Assembly (NCBI RefSeq): GCF_037392515.1
Contig: NC_090291.1
Location: 33,546,501 to 33,610,500 of the forward strand
DNA: 64,000 bases
From: Haliotis asinina
Taxonomy: Eukaryota > Mollusca > Gastropoda > Lepetellida > Haliotidae
Direction: 5' to 3'
Part shown: piece after piece, positions 46,370 through 58,522 of the stretch
Layout of the letters: every line of letters starts with the position of its first letter
Numbering within the stretch: position 1 is the stretch's first letter
Position numbers and translations under genes: made by a program
Notes under the pieces: generated by a model
Told to the model about the DNA's origin: nothing
What the model saw: the letters and a program-made list of their open reading frames with translations, nothing else
The model's database searches: none

Positions 46370-46532
46370 ATATACTTGGAAGTATCTGTTCTGAACATAC
46401 AGAAAAGACCAAATACATATATTGTAGTACATCTAAAGTGGAGCCTATTTTCTGTGAAATTTTGATACAGAGTCTGTTTTCTGTGATCTGATTAACTGTT
46501 GGTATAGACAGTTGTACATTCCACCAGCTTTT

Positions 46533-46613
46533 CGGGAACACATGGGAACAATGTGCGAAGCCCATTTACTGTCTCCCCAAACGTGGTATCACAAGCGGCG
46601 TAAAACACATCTT
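46533..46613 (+). repeat. tRNA-derived SINE tail fragment
   Basis: GGGAACAATGTGCGAAGCCC, ATTTACTGTCTCCCC and AAGCGGCGTAAAACACATC match the 3' half of the SINE, including the shared tail. The region encoding the tRNA-like head is missing. Confidence 0.75.
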
Positions 46614-47287
46614 ACTCTCTGATCATGTCGAATGTTCACAAAGGCAATGGACAAGACGTGATCTTACAACGCCTTTCTTCTGGGCATCGAAATCACTGTT
46701 ATTGGTTTATTTCGGCATATTCGAAAATAGGACAATTCTTTTAAAAAAACTGTATTTCAACCTAAATATGGATGCATTTGAGGATTTTATTATTTTTGTG
46801 ATTTGCATAAAGCTGTGTTGTTATGTTTTCTTGTAAACTAATACCTTCTAACATCTTTGATAGTTTTTAAGTAATGAATATAGATAGGAGGTAACGTTTC
46901 TTTTGGCGCTTACTGTATATTGGCCTTGCGTTAATGACCGTGTTGTATAACCTCAGGATTTCGGGCACAGTCTTATCCGAGCATAAGAGGTCGACCTCGA
47001 CGAATGAAACATATAAGGATACGGTGTTAATCAGCGATTCTGAAAACGATACTGTTGGTCACACAAAGGAAGGTGGTGTCGATACAGTTACAAGGCGACT
47101 TGGACCAGAAGTAGGGTCTATTTGTGCCCGACACATTAATTGGAGCTGAACTAGCACAAATATATGTAGTCACACTGCAAATGATTATAGTTGCCATGTC
47201 CAGAATTGTTTTCAGTTTTCCAGTCCTCAGATTGCTGTTTTCACGGATGGGATGGAATGGAAGCCCGGGCGGATGATGTGCATTAAT

Positions 47288-47548
47288 GTTATAGGGTATT
47301 TATATAGCGCACATATCCACGCAACTATAGTGCTTGCTCAAGGCGCTGGTATTTGGTTCACTGGATGTCAGTCTCTACGTCACATCGTGTTATCAATCTC
47401 GACTCCCTTGGGACTATACAACTCTTGCTGCCACTTGGCGCATCGAGTTTATTGTGGCTCTCTCATCCTTGCGAGGTACCCAATGTACAGCTGGGTAGAC
47501 TGGGATACATAGTCACAGCACTTTGTCTAGGTTTACTGCACGTTGCTG
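47288..47548 (+). repeat. Interspersed repeat of 'TATTTATATAGCGCACATATCC' type
   Basis: Contains TATTTATATAGCGCACATAT, CTTGCTCAAGGCGCTGG, GAGGTACCCAATGTACAGC and GGGTAGACTGGGATACATAG. This module order is familiar to me from invertebrate genomic repeats. A fragment of the same repeat is at 23,893-23,965. Open frames through it are not genes. Confidence 0.6.
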
Positions 47549-47699
47549 TACCCGCAAATAGGTTTTGCACGTGTTTATGTGGCAACCGTCTGGTAATACA
47601 CAAACGGATTCGTGGGTTCTTTTAAGTGCGCAGGATTTTGTACTCTACACAAAACTGAAAGAGTCTGCTCACAAAGTTGACTCCAAGGTTTTCACACGG

Positions 47700-47940
47700 G
47701 TTCAATCCCGACTCCTCAACCTCGCTGAATCACCAGCCATATCGCCCACCGCGCCCTTTTAGACCAGCATATATCCTCGGACCAGCAGCATGCAGCCTCC
47801 CTCTTATGGTACTGGTGGAGAGTCGGTGTAGTTCTCGGCTTGAGATTGCGTCTTGCCACACGTATAACGATTCAGTCGTCATGGTGATTGGTCTTCCTTG
47901 ATCTTCCAGGTGTTGGACGATCCAGTATTTCCTGGTAGTC
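47700..47940 (-). pseudogene. Tc1-like transposase relic (N-terminal HTH part)
   Basis: The minus-strand frame reads RELHRLSTSTIRGRLHAAG followed by PRIYAGLKG. This matches the second helix-turn-helix of Tc1-like transposases (ST.R.RL...GL). It has no catalytic part and no inverted repeats that I can pair. Confidence 0.55.
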
Positions 47941-47966
47941 ACGTTCTTCCTCGCAGTTCCGGATTA

Positions 47967-48182
47967 AAATGTAACTTCAGTAACCCATGCATGTCGCACG
48001 AGGCGAATAACGGAATCGGGTGGAAAGGATAAATGACACATGTCATCGTATCTCAGTTGCAAGGATTGATGATCATGTTGTTGATCACTGGTGTGTCAGG
48101 TCCAAACTCGATTATTTACAGATCGTCGCCGTATAGCTCGAATATTGCTGAGTAAGGCGTAAAACTAAACTCATACTCCTCA
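47967..48182 (+). repeat. GCGGCGTAAAAC-tailed repeat, 5'-truncated
   Basis: From CAGTAACCCATGCATGTCGC to GCTGAGTAAGGCGTAAAAC and TAAACTCA. The head is missing. Confidence 0.85.
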
Positions 48183-48454
48183 GGAGCGTGTGGTTAAAGT
48201 TCAAATTAGGACCGCTGTCACTGCCTCGTGCATCCTAATAACCTTCCATTGTGTATATTCTGAAAGTCTATACGTCTTGCCATGACAAGAAAAGTTCATT
48301 TTTAGTACTTTCGTCTCTTAAATCATTTTAGATAACTGTGCAAATTCCAACAATGTAATTTACACCACATTGTGTGTAAATTGCACCCTTTTTCGCTGCA
48401 CACGAACAAGCAACATATAGGTTTTATAGGATCATGTGCAAAGCATATGCTGTA

Positions 48455-49668
48455 CAGTGTTCCCAGAAATTATTGAGAAAATCTTTGTTTTTTTCTAATG
48501 ATGCTAAGATTGGAAAAAGGGCTTTCACTATGCACTAAGCATACTAAATAAGGGAGACAAGTCTTGAAGGCTTAGAAGGCAGCTCATTACGTCAAGAGTT
48601 ATCTCCCTTGTCTGAGCAGACGGCTTCCTGTGTTGACATGGCAGAATTTACAGCAAGAGAGAAAAGAAAACTCATTCTAGATGATTTTGAAAGGGGTGAG
48701 GCTGATGCTAAAGTGTTAGCTTGTAGACATGGTATTCCTCTGTCTACAGTATACAGAACTTTGAAGAATATTCAAACAGGAACCGGGATAGAGCACAAAG
48801 CAGGGGCAGGTCGGCCTAGGAAATTCAGTGTTGTGGATCGCCGAAGACTTGGGCAGATTGTGAGTAGGGGCAAATTGAAAAGTGTTGAGAACATCAGAAA
48901 TGAAATGATTAGCAGAGGAAGTCCTCAGGTATGCAATGAAACAGTTAGGCAGGAATTACAGAGACTTAATTGGGTGAAAAAACGTGGAATTCCCTCGCCG
49001 TTGATGAAAGATGTACAAAAGGAAAAACGTTTAACCTGGTGTCGGGCTCATGAAAATCAAGATTGGGATAATACCAGCAACCAAAACATAGCCCGAAGTT
49101 TCACATGTGGGGTGGCATGTCGGCTCGCGGAGTGACGCCATTGTGTGTTTTCACGGGAAACTTGACAAAAGAAAGATACGTTGACATTCTAAATGGTCAC
49201 CTTCTTCCGACAGCACAAACATTGTATGTAGATGATTGGATTTTCCAGCATGATAATGACCCAAAACACACTGCACGCTACACTAAACAGTGGTTGTCGG
49301 GCGAAAATGTTCAAGTTTTAGACTGGCCCAGTTACAGCCCAGACCTAAACCCAATTGAAAATGTGTGGGGAGTCATGAAGGACAGAATAAACCAAAAGGG
49401 ACTGAGAAATATTGAAGATATGAAGGCCGAGGTGGTCCAATATTGGGATACCCTGTCACACGATTACCTACAAACTTTGATGGGTAGTGTGCCTAGGCGT
49501 ATTCAGGCATGCACTGCTGAGCGAGGAGGTCTAACAAAGTACTAAAACAAGACTGAGACTGTAAAAGGATGATGTTTTAACATGTTTATGTAAGTAAAAC
49601 GCCAGAAGTTAATAAACGTAATGAGTTACATGGCGCAACATGATTCTCAATAATTTCTGGGAATACTA
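48455..49668 (+). mobile_element. Tc1-like (DD34E) element with both ends, internally deleted
   Basis: The element is 1,214 bp. Left end CAGTGTTCCCAGAAATTATT and complement of right end TAGTATTCCCAGAAATTATT are near-identical over ~25 bp. TA flanks both sides. The transposase is truncated by an internal deletion. The ends look intact, so the copy could in principle still be moved in trans by a related transposase. Confidence 0.93.
48638..49545 (+). pseudogene. Tc1-like transposase with catalytic-core deletion
   Basis: From the ATG at 48,638, the N-terminal half has a paired-type helix-turn-helix (GIPLSTVYRTLKNIQ), GAGRPRKFSVVDRRR and a second HTH. It runs to KRLTWCRAHENQDWDN at ~49,070. The expected first catalytic segment (FSDES type) is missing. 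In another frame the protein resumes at HMWGGMSARGVTP, then FQHDNDPKHTAR and SYSPDLNPIENVWG, where D and E are 34 residues apart (DD34E). So one deletion removed the first catalytic aspartate and shifted the frame. Two further start codons lie upstream of 48,638 in frame, but the Tc1 match starts at MAEFTAREKR. Confidence 0.9.
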
Positions 49669-49984
49669 TACATGTACATTCAGATATGCTTATCGCCAGT
49701 TTGGACCAAAATTTTCAAACTTGCACTTGGATTCAGTTAATGCAGATATGTCTATTTAACATCCTGCATTCCAAACAGAACAATCAAATAATTCAATCTT
49801 ATGATATCAAGTGGAAAACACAACTTTCGTGGCTGTCTTAGATCAGTTCTTGTCGGTTGATTGGATGTCGCTGTCCGACACGGCGATCTGTGACATCCCC
49901 GAGGGAAAATGTCTGGGAATCGTAACTTGTAGTTTCTGGAAATGGATACCTGTGACAGCTGTTAAAATTGTAGAAACAGATAGG

Positions 49985-50285
49985 AAGAATCCGAAGAATG
50001 TTATCCATGTAAAGGCCGGACAGTCAAATGTCCGCAAACGATGACCAGCAGTTCTCTCCTACCCACAAATTCCTCCCCACACCATAACATCTTTTTTCTT
50101 AAACATTCCCGCGATCAGTCTTCCCTAGGTAAGTGTGTTGCCAATCGCAGCTCTGAACACACAAAATCGACTTTCATCACTGAACATGACCTTCTGCCAG
50201 TCACGTCGCTGCCAGCGACGAACACACTTGGTGCATCCTAATCTTTGACGACGATGTTGCGTCGTTTTAGGTCCGATGTAATGTA
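49985..50285 (-). pseudogene. Tc1-like transposase relic (first catalytic segment)
   Basis: The minus-strand frame reads RRQRLGCTKCVRRWQRRDW, then QKVMFSDESRFCVFRA with the first catalytic D of Tc1 transposases, and, after a break, DVMVWGGIC. The later catalytic residues are not present. It differs from the element at 48,455 and lies on the other strand. Confidence 0.75.
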
Positions 50286-50914
50286 ATGTACATTTCAGTA
50301 CATGACACATCCGAAAATGGTGCCATGAGGGGGAGCCATGGGCATGTTTTACGGTGTCAGCATCAGTTTAGAATTTTCATCATGACATCAACTGTGATTG
50401 CTTAATAACAATGAAAAAAAAACCAACAAAACAAAACAAACGAGGCAAGGCAAGTCAGGTTTTTAATCAGCACTGAGTAGCGAACTGGTAAACATTCAGT
50501 TTTGATTATCCGAACAAAGGGTCCAGTAGCAGTCAAAAATCCATTGCTATTTGATAAATATTGTGTATCAAATGCGCAGGTTTCATTAGTGTATTCACGT
50601 TTGAAAGACAACACCAACGGTGCTTCCTACGACCCGAGATACGCAGCTCTGTACACCGAATTGCAGCTTTAAACTACTGGATCAACCGTACGTTCACCAG
50701 TCTCTCTGACATCAGTCGAAGGACAGAGACGAATGTAAATCTCATATTTCAGACTTTCAGCCTCTTTTGGTATTGAGTTCAGGTTGCCACCACCCTGAAA
50801 AACGTGAGGTAAATTTGGTCCATCCATCAATATCATTCCGAGAATAAAAACTTATTCATGAAAATTTATATGAATTAAATACACAGATCCTCATATAATG
50901 GCATATAATGGGTG
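50286..50914. other. No gene recognised
   Basis: Unique sequence; no domains in either strand's frames. Confidence 0.4.
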
Positions 50915-51070
50915 TTTGGTGTGGTGTCAGTAATGTTCCACCAATATGGTGACTATGTCTACATAATTTTCCAAACCAGACTTTCCAGTAATCAACAGCA
51001 TGAACATCAATGTATGCAGTTGGGACACCTGATCCCATTTGTCACCTCTTACAAGCCAGGATTGCCTGCC
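50915..51070 (-). repeat. GCGGCGTAAAAC-tailed repeat, old and degenerate
   Basis: Recognisable pieces: AATGTTCCACCAATATGGTG, CCAGACTTTCCAGTAATCAA, CAGCATGAACATCAATG and CACCTGATCCCATTTGTCAC, all in the order expected on the minus strand. Confidence 0.7.
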
Positions 51071-52184
51071 CACTAAACACTTATTTCTAAGTTCTGACAG
51101 ATGTTAGGTTCATATGAGTGTTGTCGTATCATGAAAATATTATGCCCAGGTATCCAAGTGAGAATGTTGATACAAAGCTTTGCAATGTGAGAGTTATTGT
51201 ACAGGATCTTGAATAACAAGCAAAACAAGGCATACAGAAATGAAGTCATTTATTGTAACCATGGTAACAGATCAATTCCAAACATCACTGAGATTTCTCA
51301 CTCCCGGTTAGAAATGTTTGAAGCAATTTATCCAGTCTCTATCTAACAGCAAACCACACAGCCTAGCTACAAGACTCAATACAACTTCAAATTTCACTCA
51401 AAACAGGTAACAACACAGAAAGTAACAAAAGAAAGAAATTTTGTATCCAGTAATTCATTTGTTTTACATTGTGACTTGTGGCTGTGCTGAAAAAAAAGAG
51501 TAACAAAAGTTCATGAATATCAACACAATTCCATAACACTGACTCTAAGTATGTATCTAACAAACAAGATATCCTGCACCAAACAATACCAAACAAAAAC
51601 AGTACCTTAACAGATATGACCTTTCCTGCAGGTTTTGCAGCATTGTCTGTCCGAGTGCCAAACATCAGAATACCTTGTAACTTACTGTCCCTTGTGAAAT
51701 GTATGCATTGAAGCAGGAAACAAATCATGTAAATATCAAACAATGCATTGAACACTATAAATAATTTTTTTTTTAAATTATCAAAAAATACTCAAGCACC
51801 TTTGCAACTACATTATCCTGAGACTGAATCAGTTGTATGGCCATTTTAGTAAACATTCTTCAGGAAAAAATAATTTGGAAAGTTCATATATGAGAACATA
51901 AAACCAGGTTTGCAGTTTGGTCTGAGATAACCCTTTCCCTGCTGTGCTAAATAACAATTTCTTGATAATCTATTGGGAAGAAGTGAATGTTTATAAATCA
52001 AAGCAGAAAATTTGTCAGCCATGGAAAACCACCAAAAAGCTATTTCCAGCCCAATGACAGGATCTTGTTTGTGGAAACACTGGTTTTCAACAAATATAAC
52101 TCTAGACACTAAATTCGAATACTTTGATTGATCCTCTGGAAGATACTGTAATATCCTTAATAAATCTCCTACATATGCGGTGGT
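51071..52184. other. No gene recognised
   Basis: AT-rich. The long minus-strand frame at 51,846-52,424 has no recognisable domain and runs through a degenerate SINE, so I do not call it a gene. Confidence 0.4.
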
Positions 52185-52302
52185 TGGTTGAGTGATACGA
52201 AACTGTTTCAGTATTTCACACCCAAAATAGGTTTCTGGGAACAAAACCAGGCAGTGTGTGACCAATCTAGGCTTAAACCACAAGGCTACCCCACATCCCC
52301 TC
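52185..52302 (-). repeat. tRNA-derived SINE copy (very degenerate)
   Basis: TTTCTGGGAACAAAACCAGG and CTTAAACCACAAGGCTACCC match the complement of the SINE head. The rest is hard to align by eye. Confidence 0.45.
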
Positions 52303-53235
52303 AGCCAGACCTTATTCACAGTGCAGTTTGACTGAAAATATGCTGTTTGAACAGTAGCAGTGCCACTGAGCAGCAGATACGCTGAAAACTTGGCAATATA
52401 TACATTTATTATTGTTATTATCATATATTATCCGACATATCCTCTTTTTTTTTGTCTTGGTGAGTTAGTGAAATGCTTTTATCATTGCTTTGGACAGTAT
52501 CTATTCCAGTTGTTTCTCAGGGTGGCAGCTTAACAGGGAGGAAATCCCGAAGTGATGATACAAGTCTCTGACCAGCACATCTTCAGAGACCTACAACTGG
52601 GTATAATGACAATACTAATAATGAGGGCACTTATACCATGCAATACTCCACACCACAAAGGGGCATGGTCAAAGCATGCCTATCTGCACAACATTATTCC
52701 CTGGATAACCCAAGCTGCTTGTTTGGTGCTAGAAGGTTTTTGCCATACGACATCCAACTGGGTACCCATTTTCTGCTGAGTGAGCAGAGGCAATTTTGAA
52801 CAAACTCACTTGCCTAAGGTGAGAGCACATGTATCATGGGTTTTGTTGTGGGGCTCAATGTCCCATGCTCAGTGTTGCTTAACTTCAACTGATGTGTGAC
52901 CTGAGCTCTATGCACAGGACCACACCCTACCATGTGGGTATGATAGTGACACACCTGGAAACAATCTGGGAGAACAGGAACCCTCAGTTTAAATTTTCCT
53001 GTACTTTATAAATAAAAATCTTTAAAATAACATATACGTTAAAAAAAAAAAAAAAAATAACAGAAAAGAAAAAAAACCCCTTTAGAATCGTTTTTTCATA
53101 TAGAGAAGAAAGACATTACTGCCTAGCATCTTGACACTTCCTCATACTGACCACTCAGTAAAATATAGCCCTGCCTTATACTTTGTACATTTATATATAC
53201 TTAACAAAATAACCATGATCAATAACTAAGTAATT
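52303..53235. other. No gene recognised; poly(A) tract at 53,041
   Basis: Unique sequence with a 17-base A run and adjoining A-rich stretch at 53,041-53,080. This could mark an old retroposed insertion, though no body is identifiable. Confidence 0.35.

Positions 53236-53292
<57 letters not shown>
53236..53292 (+). repeat. (ATC)19 microsatellite
   Basis: Perfect trinucleotide array of about 19 units. The minus-strand poly-aspartate frame is an artefact. Confidence 0.97.
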
Positions 53293-53293
<1 letters not shown>

Positions 53294-55004
53294 ATACTTC
53301 TAGGATTACCGATGATACATGTAAAAGGAAGCTTGCTGGAAATGATACTTTGGTAACCATGGTAACATATAAAATGCAATGAAAACTATGTACATAACAA
53401 GCTAAAACAATAATGCCATAAATGATCTATAGCTGTCATAATGAAATGAACATGTCATGTTATGTACAACTTCAGTGTCCAAACACCTGACTAGTATTAT
53501 GCTCTGCAGTAAACACACATTGACTGCGGACAAAAAAGCATGCACATATGTTGATACAAATATTACTGTTGGGTTAGTAGGAAAATATAATTTACACACG
53601 TAAACAACGTGGAAGTTAAGTACATAATAGCTGAATACCAACAGGATGGATTACTATAAACTCCTGCTATAGCACTACAGATACAGAAGGGTGTGCACTG
53701 TCCTACTAGAAAAACAAACTTGGCCATTACCATGTCATGGGCAAGGTCATCAACCACAGGGGTACCCCACCAGTGTAACCAGAGTTATCTTTCATTACAA
53801 GGACATCCTCAAAATTCATTACCATGGCCAAGATTTTTGAAGATCTCTTAGAACTGAGAAAATTGTAAGTTAATGTTAACGTATGGCACTAACGACCATC
53901 TTTATACTAGAAGAGCTTTGATATCTACGTCCATGTCCTTAAGTAACTTCTTGTCCTTACTAGATGGCAAATGAAACAATTAACCACAAAAAGTAGAACT
54001 GCCTGCATAAAACAGCATTGATTGATGAGATTTGTAACACAGATCTAAGCATAAATGCAGTCAATTTAAATGAGAACTGGTCATTTCTGTGCCAGAATAT
54101 TAGATTCAATTCAGTGATTAGTTTTGTATAAATAGATTATGGCAGAGAAGCTGACATAAAGTTGAGGCAATTTAGATCATTTCAACTACTCAATCGTCAC
54201 TAGCATGTCTGATTATGAATTATATGAAGTAACTTATCTTTGGTATTAGCTCTCTTAGCAGCCCAAATATATAGAATCTGTAATCTTTAATTTATAAGCT
54301 AAACAAAGGAACTAAGGTTTAGATGAATCTGTGATAAACTGATTGTTGTAAGGTGAATAGTTTAAATTACAGGTGATTTCCACATCATGTCACAGACATG
54401 AAAGTTCACTTGACGGTTCTGGAGATTGCTCTCATGACTGGCTCAGATCTGTGACTCTGTTATTGTCTATATGCATAACAGCTGCACCACTTTGACAGCT
54501 CAGGCAATGTCTACACACAACTGACACATTTTAAATATTTTGTGTCTGCATAACTTATATTACTGTATCAAAACTTCTTTTAAAAAACTGAACTGCACAA
54601 TCATAATACTGAGGAACTACTATTTTCTAAGGGAGCCATGGTTGATTTATGGAATCTCAAGATTTGAAGGCCTTATCACAAGCATACAAAATAACACTGA
54701 CATGTAATGGCTTCAAACTGCAAATCTTAATGTCAAACTCAAATCACTGCCATATAGAATACTTCCCTAAGAAATGTCCATAAAGTCAGGTGAACCCTCA
54801 AATGATAGTCTGTCGTACAGACCCTGAAGTATATATATCCAAGAAAGCCAACACAAGTCTAGAAAATGTGGCAAAATAAAGAAAGTCTCAGGGCTCCTTT
54901 TCATTATATTATTTTTTTTCACTATGAACATTTTTCAGTAAAATATGTTCATTTCAGAGACTAGCTGTTAGTCTACCTAAGTATCCAATTTCAAAGGAGG
55001 ATGT
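53293..55004. other. No gene recognised
   Basis: AT-rich intergenic sequence. Short minus-strand hydrophobic frames (53,402-53,757) lack supporting features. Confidence 0.4.
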
Positions 55005-55162
55005 TAGAGTGAGTGAGTGTTGACTACATCATTTCAGCAATATTCCAGCAATATCATGTAAGGGACCCAACAAATGGGCTTCACACATTGTAGTCCTATT
55101 GGGAACTGAACTCTTGTCTTAGTCGTGATGAGCAAACGCTTTAACCTCTACGCTACCCTCAG
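55005..55162 (-). repeat. tRNA-derived SINE copy
   Basis: GAGTGAGTGAGT start, CAGCAATATTCCAGCAATATC, GGGCTTCACACATTGTAGTC and ACGCTTTAACCTCTACGCTA. The full module order is visible on the minus strand. Confidence 0.85.
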
Positions 55163-55464
55163 CCAGTCAGAACTCAGCTTTTCCAAACAATTCAGGATTA
55201 GAAATTTTAGCAACAGAAGGAAGCCAACAAGCTCCAGGAATATTCTTTCTTGAGCTACCTTTTCGGATGCAGATGCCACAGCACTCAGAGATGAGAAAAA
55301 TATCAAGAAATATTATAAAATTCTTTTCCATAATGAGGCAAGTGTAGGGATATGATGGACTAAATGCTTTCTCATACATCATGAGAATTCAGAATGACAC
55401 ATTTCACTTTCATCATTGAGCTGCTCATCTATGAGATATTCTCAGATCTTCGCACATAGAGTTC

Positions 55465-55592
55465 AGATTTTACACTACTTTCAGGCATATCCCAACAATA
55501 CCATGGCAATGGACAGGTGAAACAGGCTGAGCACTTAGTACTCATGTTGGGAATTAAGCCCAGGTCTTCAGCGTTTCATCGTATGTATACCC
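55465..55592 (-). repeat. tRNA-derived SINE copy (degenerate)
   Basis: ACACTACTTTCAGGCATATCC, CATGTTGGGAATTAAGCCCA and GGTCTTCAGCG match the SINE in order with many changes. Confidence 0.7.
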
Positions 55593-55755
55593 CACATCCT
55601 TACACTGAGACGCACGATATTGGTGTAAACGATCTTGTCTGAGTTTGACATCGAGCAAAGATCATTAATAATTAACTGTACCCATTCCAGTAATTCTCAG
55701 TGATATTCAACAGCAAAGTAAGGAATTAAATCAAACTGTGCTATACAATAATTAA

Positions 55756-55820
55756 TGAGTGAGTATGGTTTTACGCCACTCTTGCCAATATTCCAGCAGA
55801 TGACACCAGAAAATGGGCTT
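55756..55820 (-). repeat. tRNA-derived SINE tail fragment
   Basis: GAGTGAGTATGGTTTTACGC, CACTCTTGCCAATATTCCAG, then a deletion and ACACCAGAAAATGGGCTTCA. The tRNA-like head is lost. Confidence 0.75.
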
Positions 55821-57374
55821 CAACAACAATCAATGACATACACATGCAAGAAAACTCTCCAAAACTGGTAATTAATAAAAGTAGATATGACAACAAAAAA
55901 ACGCACAGTAACTTTCTATAATCACTAAGTAAATCAAACTGACTAAATGATATTTGATGGTAAATATATCTTATATTGTAAAAGAGTTTAAGAGCACACT
56001 AGATCACATGGAAGACACATTTAACAATGACAAATCACAAGGATGAACACTGGGGTGATAGATGAACACATTCCCTGAAGGAATAGCTTGTGTAGAAATA
56101 GTGAACAGAATACTATGCGTGTACCATATGTACTAAAGGATATGGGTATTAGCGATCATCTGTTTGGACAGTCTTGGAGGGTTTCATCACACTGACATGG
56201 CTAAAATGCATAGAATTATTTTCATCTAATGTATTCCTATCTGAAAGAATTCATTTTTAAAGAAAATATATTATTTCTATCTCAGCAGTCACTAAACATG
56301 ATGCACCAGTTTCACGAAAATGAGCCCTCAGCAGCAGCAAGCCGTAAGATTTGACTTAATCAGATTGAATGACACGCAAAGGTTCTGATGGCAAAACCTC
56401 TGAAAGAGCCCAAAATGATAGGTCTCAAGCCTTCCAAGTATGGATGCATACTTGCAGGGTTTTGCCTTGACTCACTAACATCGAGGTCCTGGTGGACATG
56501 GTGAATTTTTGTCTGCTTCCATTCGCTAACTTTATTGAGTACTGGATGCACATTTGCGCATCCCGTGAAACTCTGGACACATGTCAGAGACTATTGTGAT
56601 CACATCTTAACCAGGTGAGGATAGCTGGAGTTTAAAAGAAAATGTTTCCCAACATGTGAAATTCTAGGACATTTCCACTTTATCTGTCATTTGAATGACA
56701 AATCAGTGATATTTAATAAAAAAAAAAATACCCAAGAAAACAAGCACACACAAAAAAAGAACCAACTGAGTTGACAGATGTATGTCACCAATGAAAGAAC
56801 AGCTCAAAACAAATCTTTCCACCTGCAACACTGTTCTACTCCTACTGATTATACTGTCTCACTGAAACAAAATACAAACTGGTGTTATTTCAACTAAACA
56901 TCTTAGAAGAGAAACCCATGACCCACACATTGATTAAAAAAACTGATACACAATCAGTGGAATACACACTGACAGAGGGTACTGAAACTCTAAAAAGCAA
57001 AACAATGATATTCTACAGGTAAAGGAAGCACTATCATTTACAACTCCAGAGCATCAACAATTAAATATTATGAATATTATACAAGAGCATGAAGGATGAG
57101 AAAAGGAGATCTTGAAATTTGCATAAGTGCACAAATTATTGAATTGTATGAAGAATTTACACCATAACACTTAAAATTTAACAATGTCAGTAACATAGGC
57201 ACATGACACAAAGTTGTACCATTTCTGGCACCAAGGACTATTGGCCTGGCATTATCAGACACAGGTACATTAATACTATGTATACACCACACAGTGACTT
57301 AAACAAGTTCTATGCCCTGATGACAGAATCCTATCAAGCTGTTTTGGGACCTACCCTGTGAACTACATGTTATG
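55821..57374. other. No gene recognised
   Basis: Intergenic AT-rich sequence. Short minus-strand frames at 56,360-56,551 and 57,077-57,292 have no domains. Confidence 0.4.
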
Positions 57375-57447
57375 AGTGACAGAGTGAGTTTGGTTTATCC
57401 TGCATTTAGCAATATTCCAGCAATATCAAGGCTGGGGACACCATAAA
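57375..57447 (-). repeat. tRNA-derived SINE tail fragment
   Basis: AGAGTGAGTTTGGTTTATCC, TGCATTTAGCAATATTCCAG, CAATATCAAGGC and GGGGACACCA. Only the 3' part is present. Confidence 0.75.
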
Positions 57448-58522
57448 TGTTATGACAACATTATTGCAATACAAACATGCATTGTATACGATTAATTATT
57501 CATATGACTAGATACTGAATAATAATAATAATGATAAAACCAGAAAAAACACTGTTCTTATCCATGTGCACAATATTTGTGTGTAAGAAATATAGGGCAT
57601 GAAGGGCATGTATTTATTCTTGTAGGTTCTGAAAAATATACTTGGCATCACATCACTCCAGCTTGGAGCCTATTCTATTTTTTTACAGTTTTCTCACAAA
57701 ACACAAAACAGTAACTTCTGTAGCCATCAAGATAAATCTTGATTTTGTGCAGATGAATTAAACGAGTAACCTTCCAAGTACCTGCTTTTCACTTTCAGAT
57801 AGGTTATACTGACAGAATTGTAAAAATATTTACAATTGGCCACACTCAGCGGCAGATAAAAATCACTTACAGAATGAACCATCATCAGCACAAGCTGTAA
57901 AAGGCTTCAGGACCCGCCCATCCGTCAGTGGGGAAAACAGTAGGCAGTATCTTTGGTTAACTGAGAGTTTGAGGGTTTTCCCAAAGCCTTTTACAGCAGT
58001 ACTACTGGACACCGCTGCTACACAGCAGTTTTTTTCCAACAAGCATCTGCAGGATGTCTTTGTCTTCTAGGATCTGGAACTACCTCAACTAATGGACACA
58101 GCAGACTGGTCATGTATACGTTTCAGAATGGACGTGACATCAATAGTCTGTGACCAATGATCATGTTTTCATTTAGGTTCCTGTTTTCATGATTGTGGAT
58201 TAATTCCCAACCACCCAAAATCAAACATTAAACAATTACATATATGTAAAATCAGTCCTTATTTGTAATTTCTCCGTATTTCTCCTTACATTCAGCTAAA
58301 AAAACATGTTTACTAAGCTATATTTCCTTTCGGTTTTGTATTTCAACCACAAGCTATAGGTTTACGAGCAAAATTCCAAAAATATATCTATTCATTATGA
58401 TAAATGCAATTTCAGTATTAATCCCATTTAATTTCACACATAAATCAACAAACAGAAAAATGAGTCCATCACCTGGGTTGAGTATTTTCCCCCAAACACA
58501 GAACAGACATCTGTAGCAACAG
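57448..58522. other. Probable ZNF507 3' flank / 3' UTR, no coding sequence
   Basis: Directly downstream of the ZNF507 stop on the minus strand. A minus-strand AATAAA (TTTATT on plus) occurs near 57,612 and could be a poly(A) signal, but similar matches are expected in AT-rich DNA, so the 3' end is not fixed. Confidence 0.35.

Noticed and set aside
51846..52424. 192-codon minus-strand open frame
   Set aside because: No recognisable domain, passes through a degenerate SINE, and its composition does not look coding; kept only as unassigned sequence.
53191..53379. Poly-aspartate frame
   Set aside because: Produced by the (ATC)19 microsatellite.
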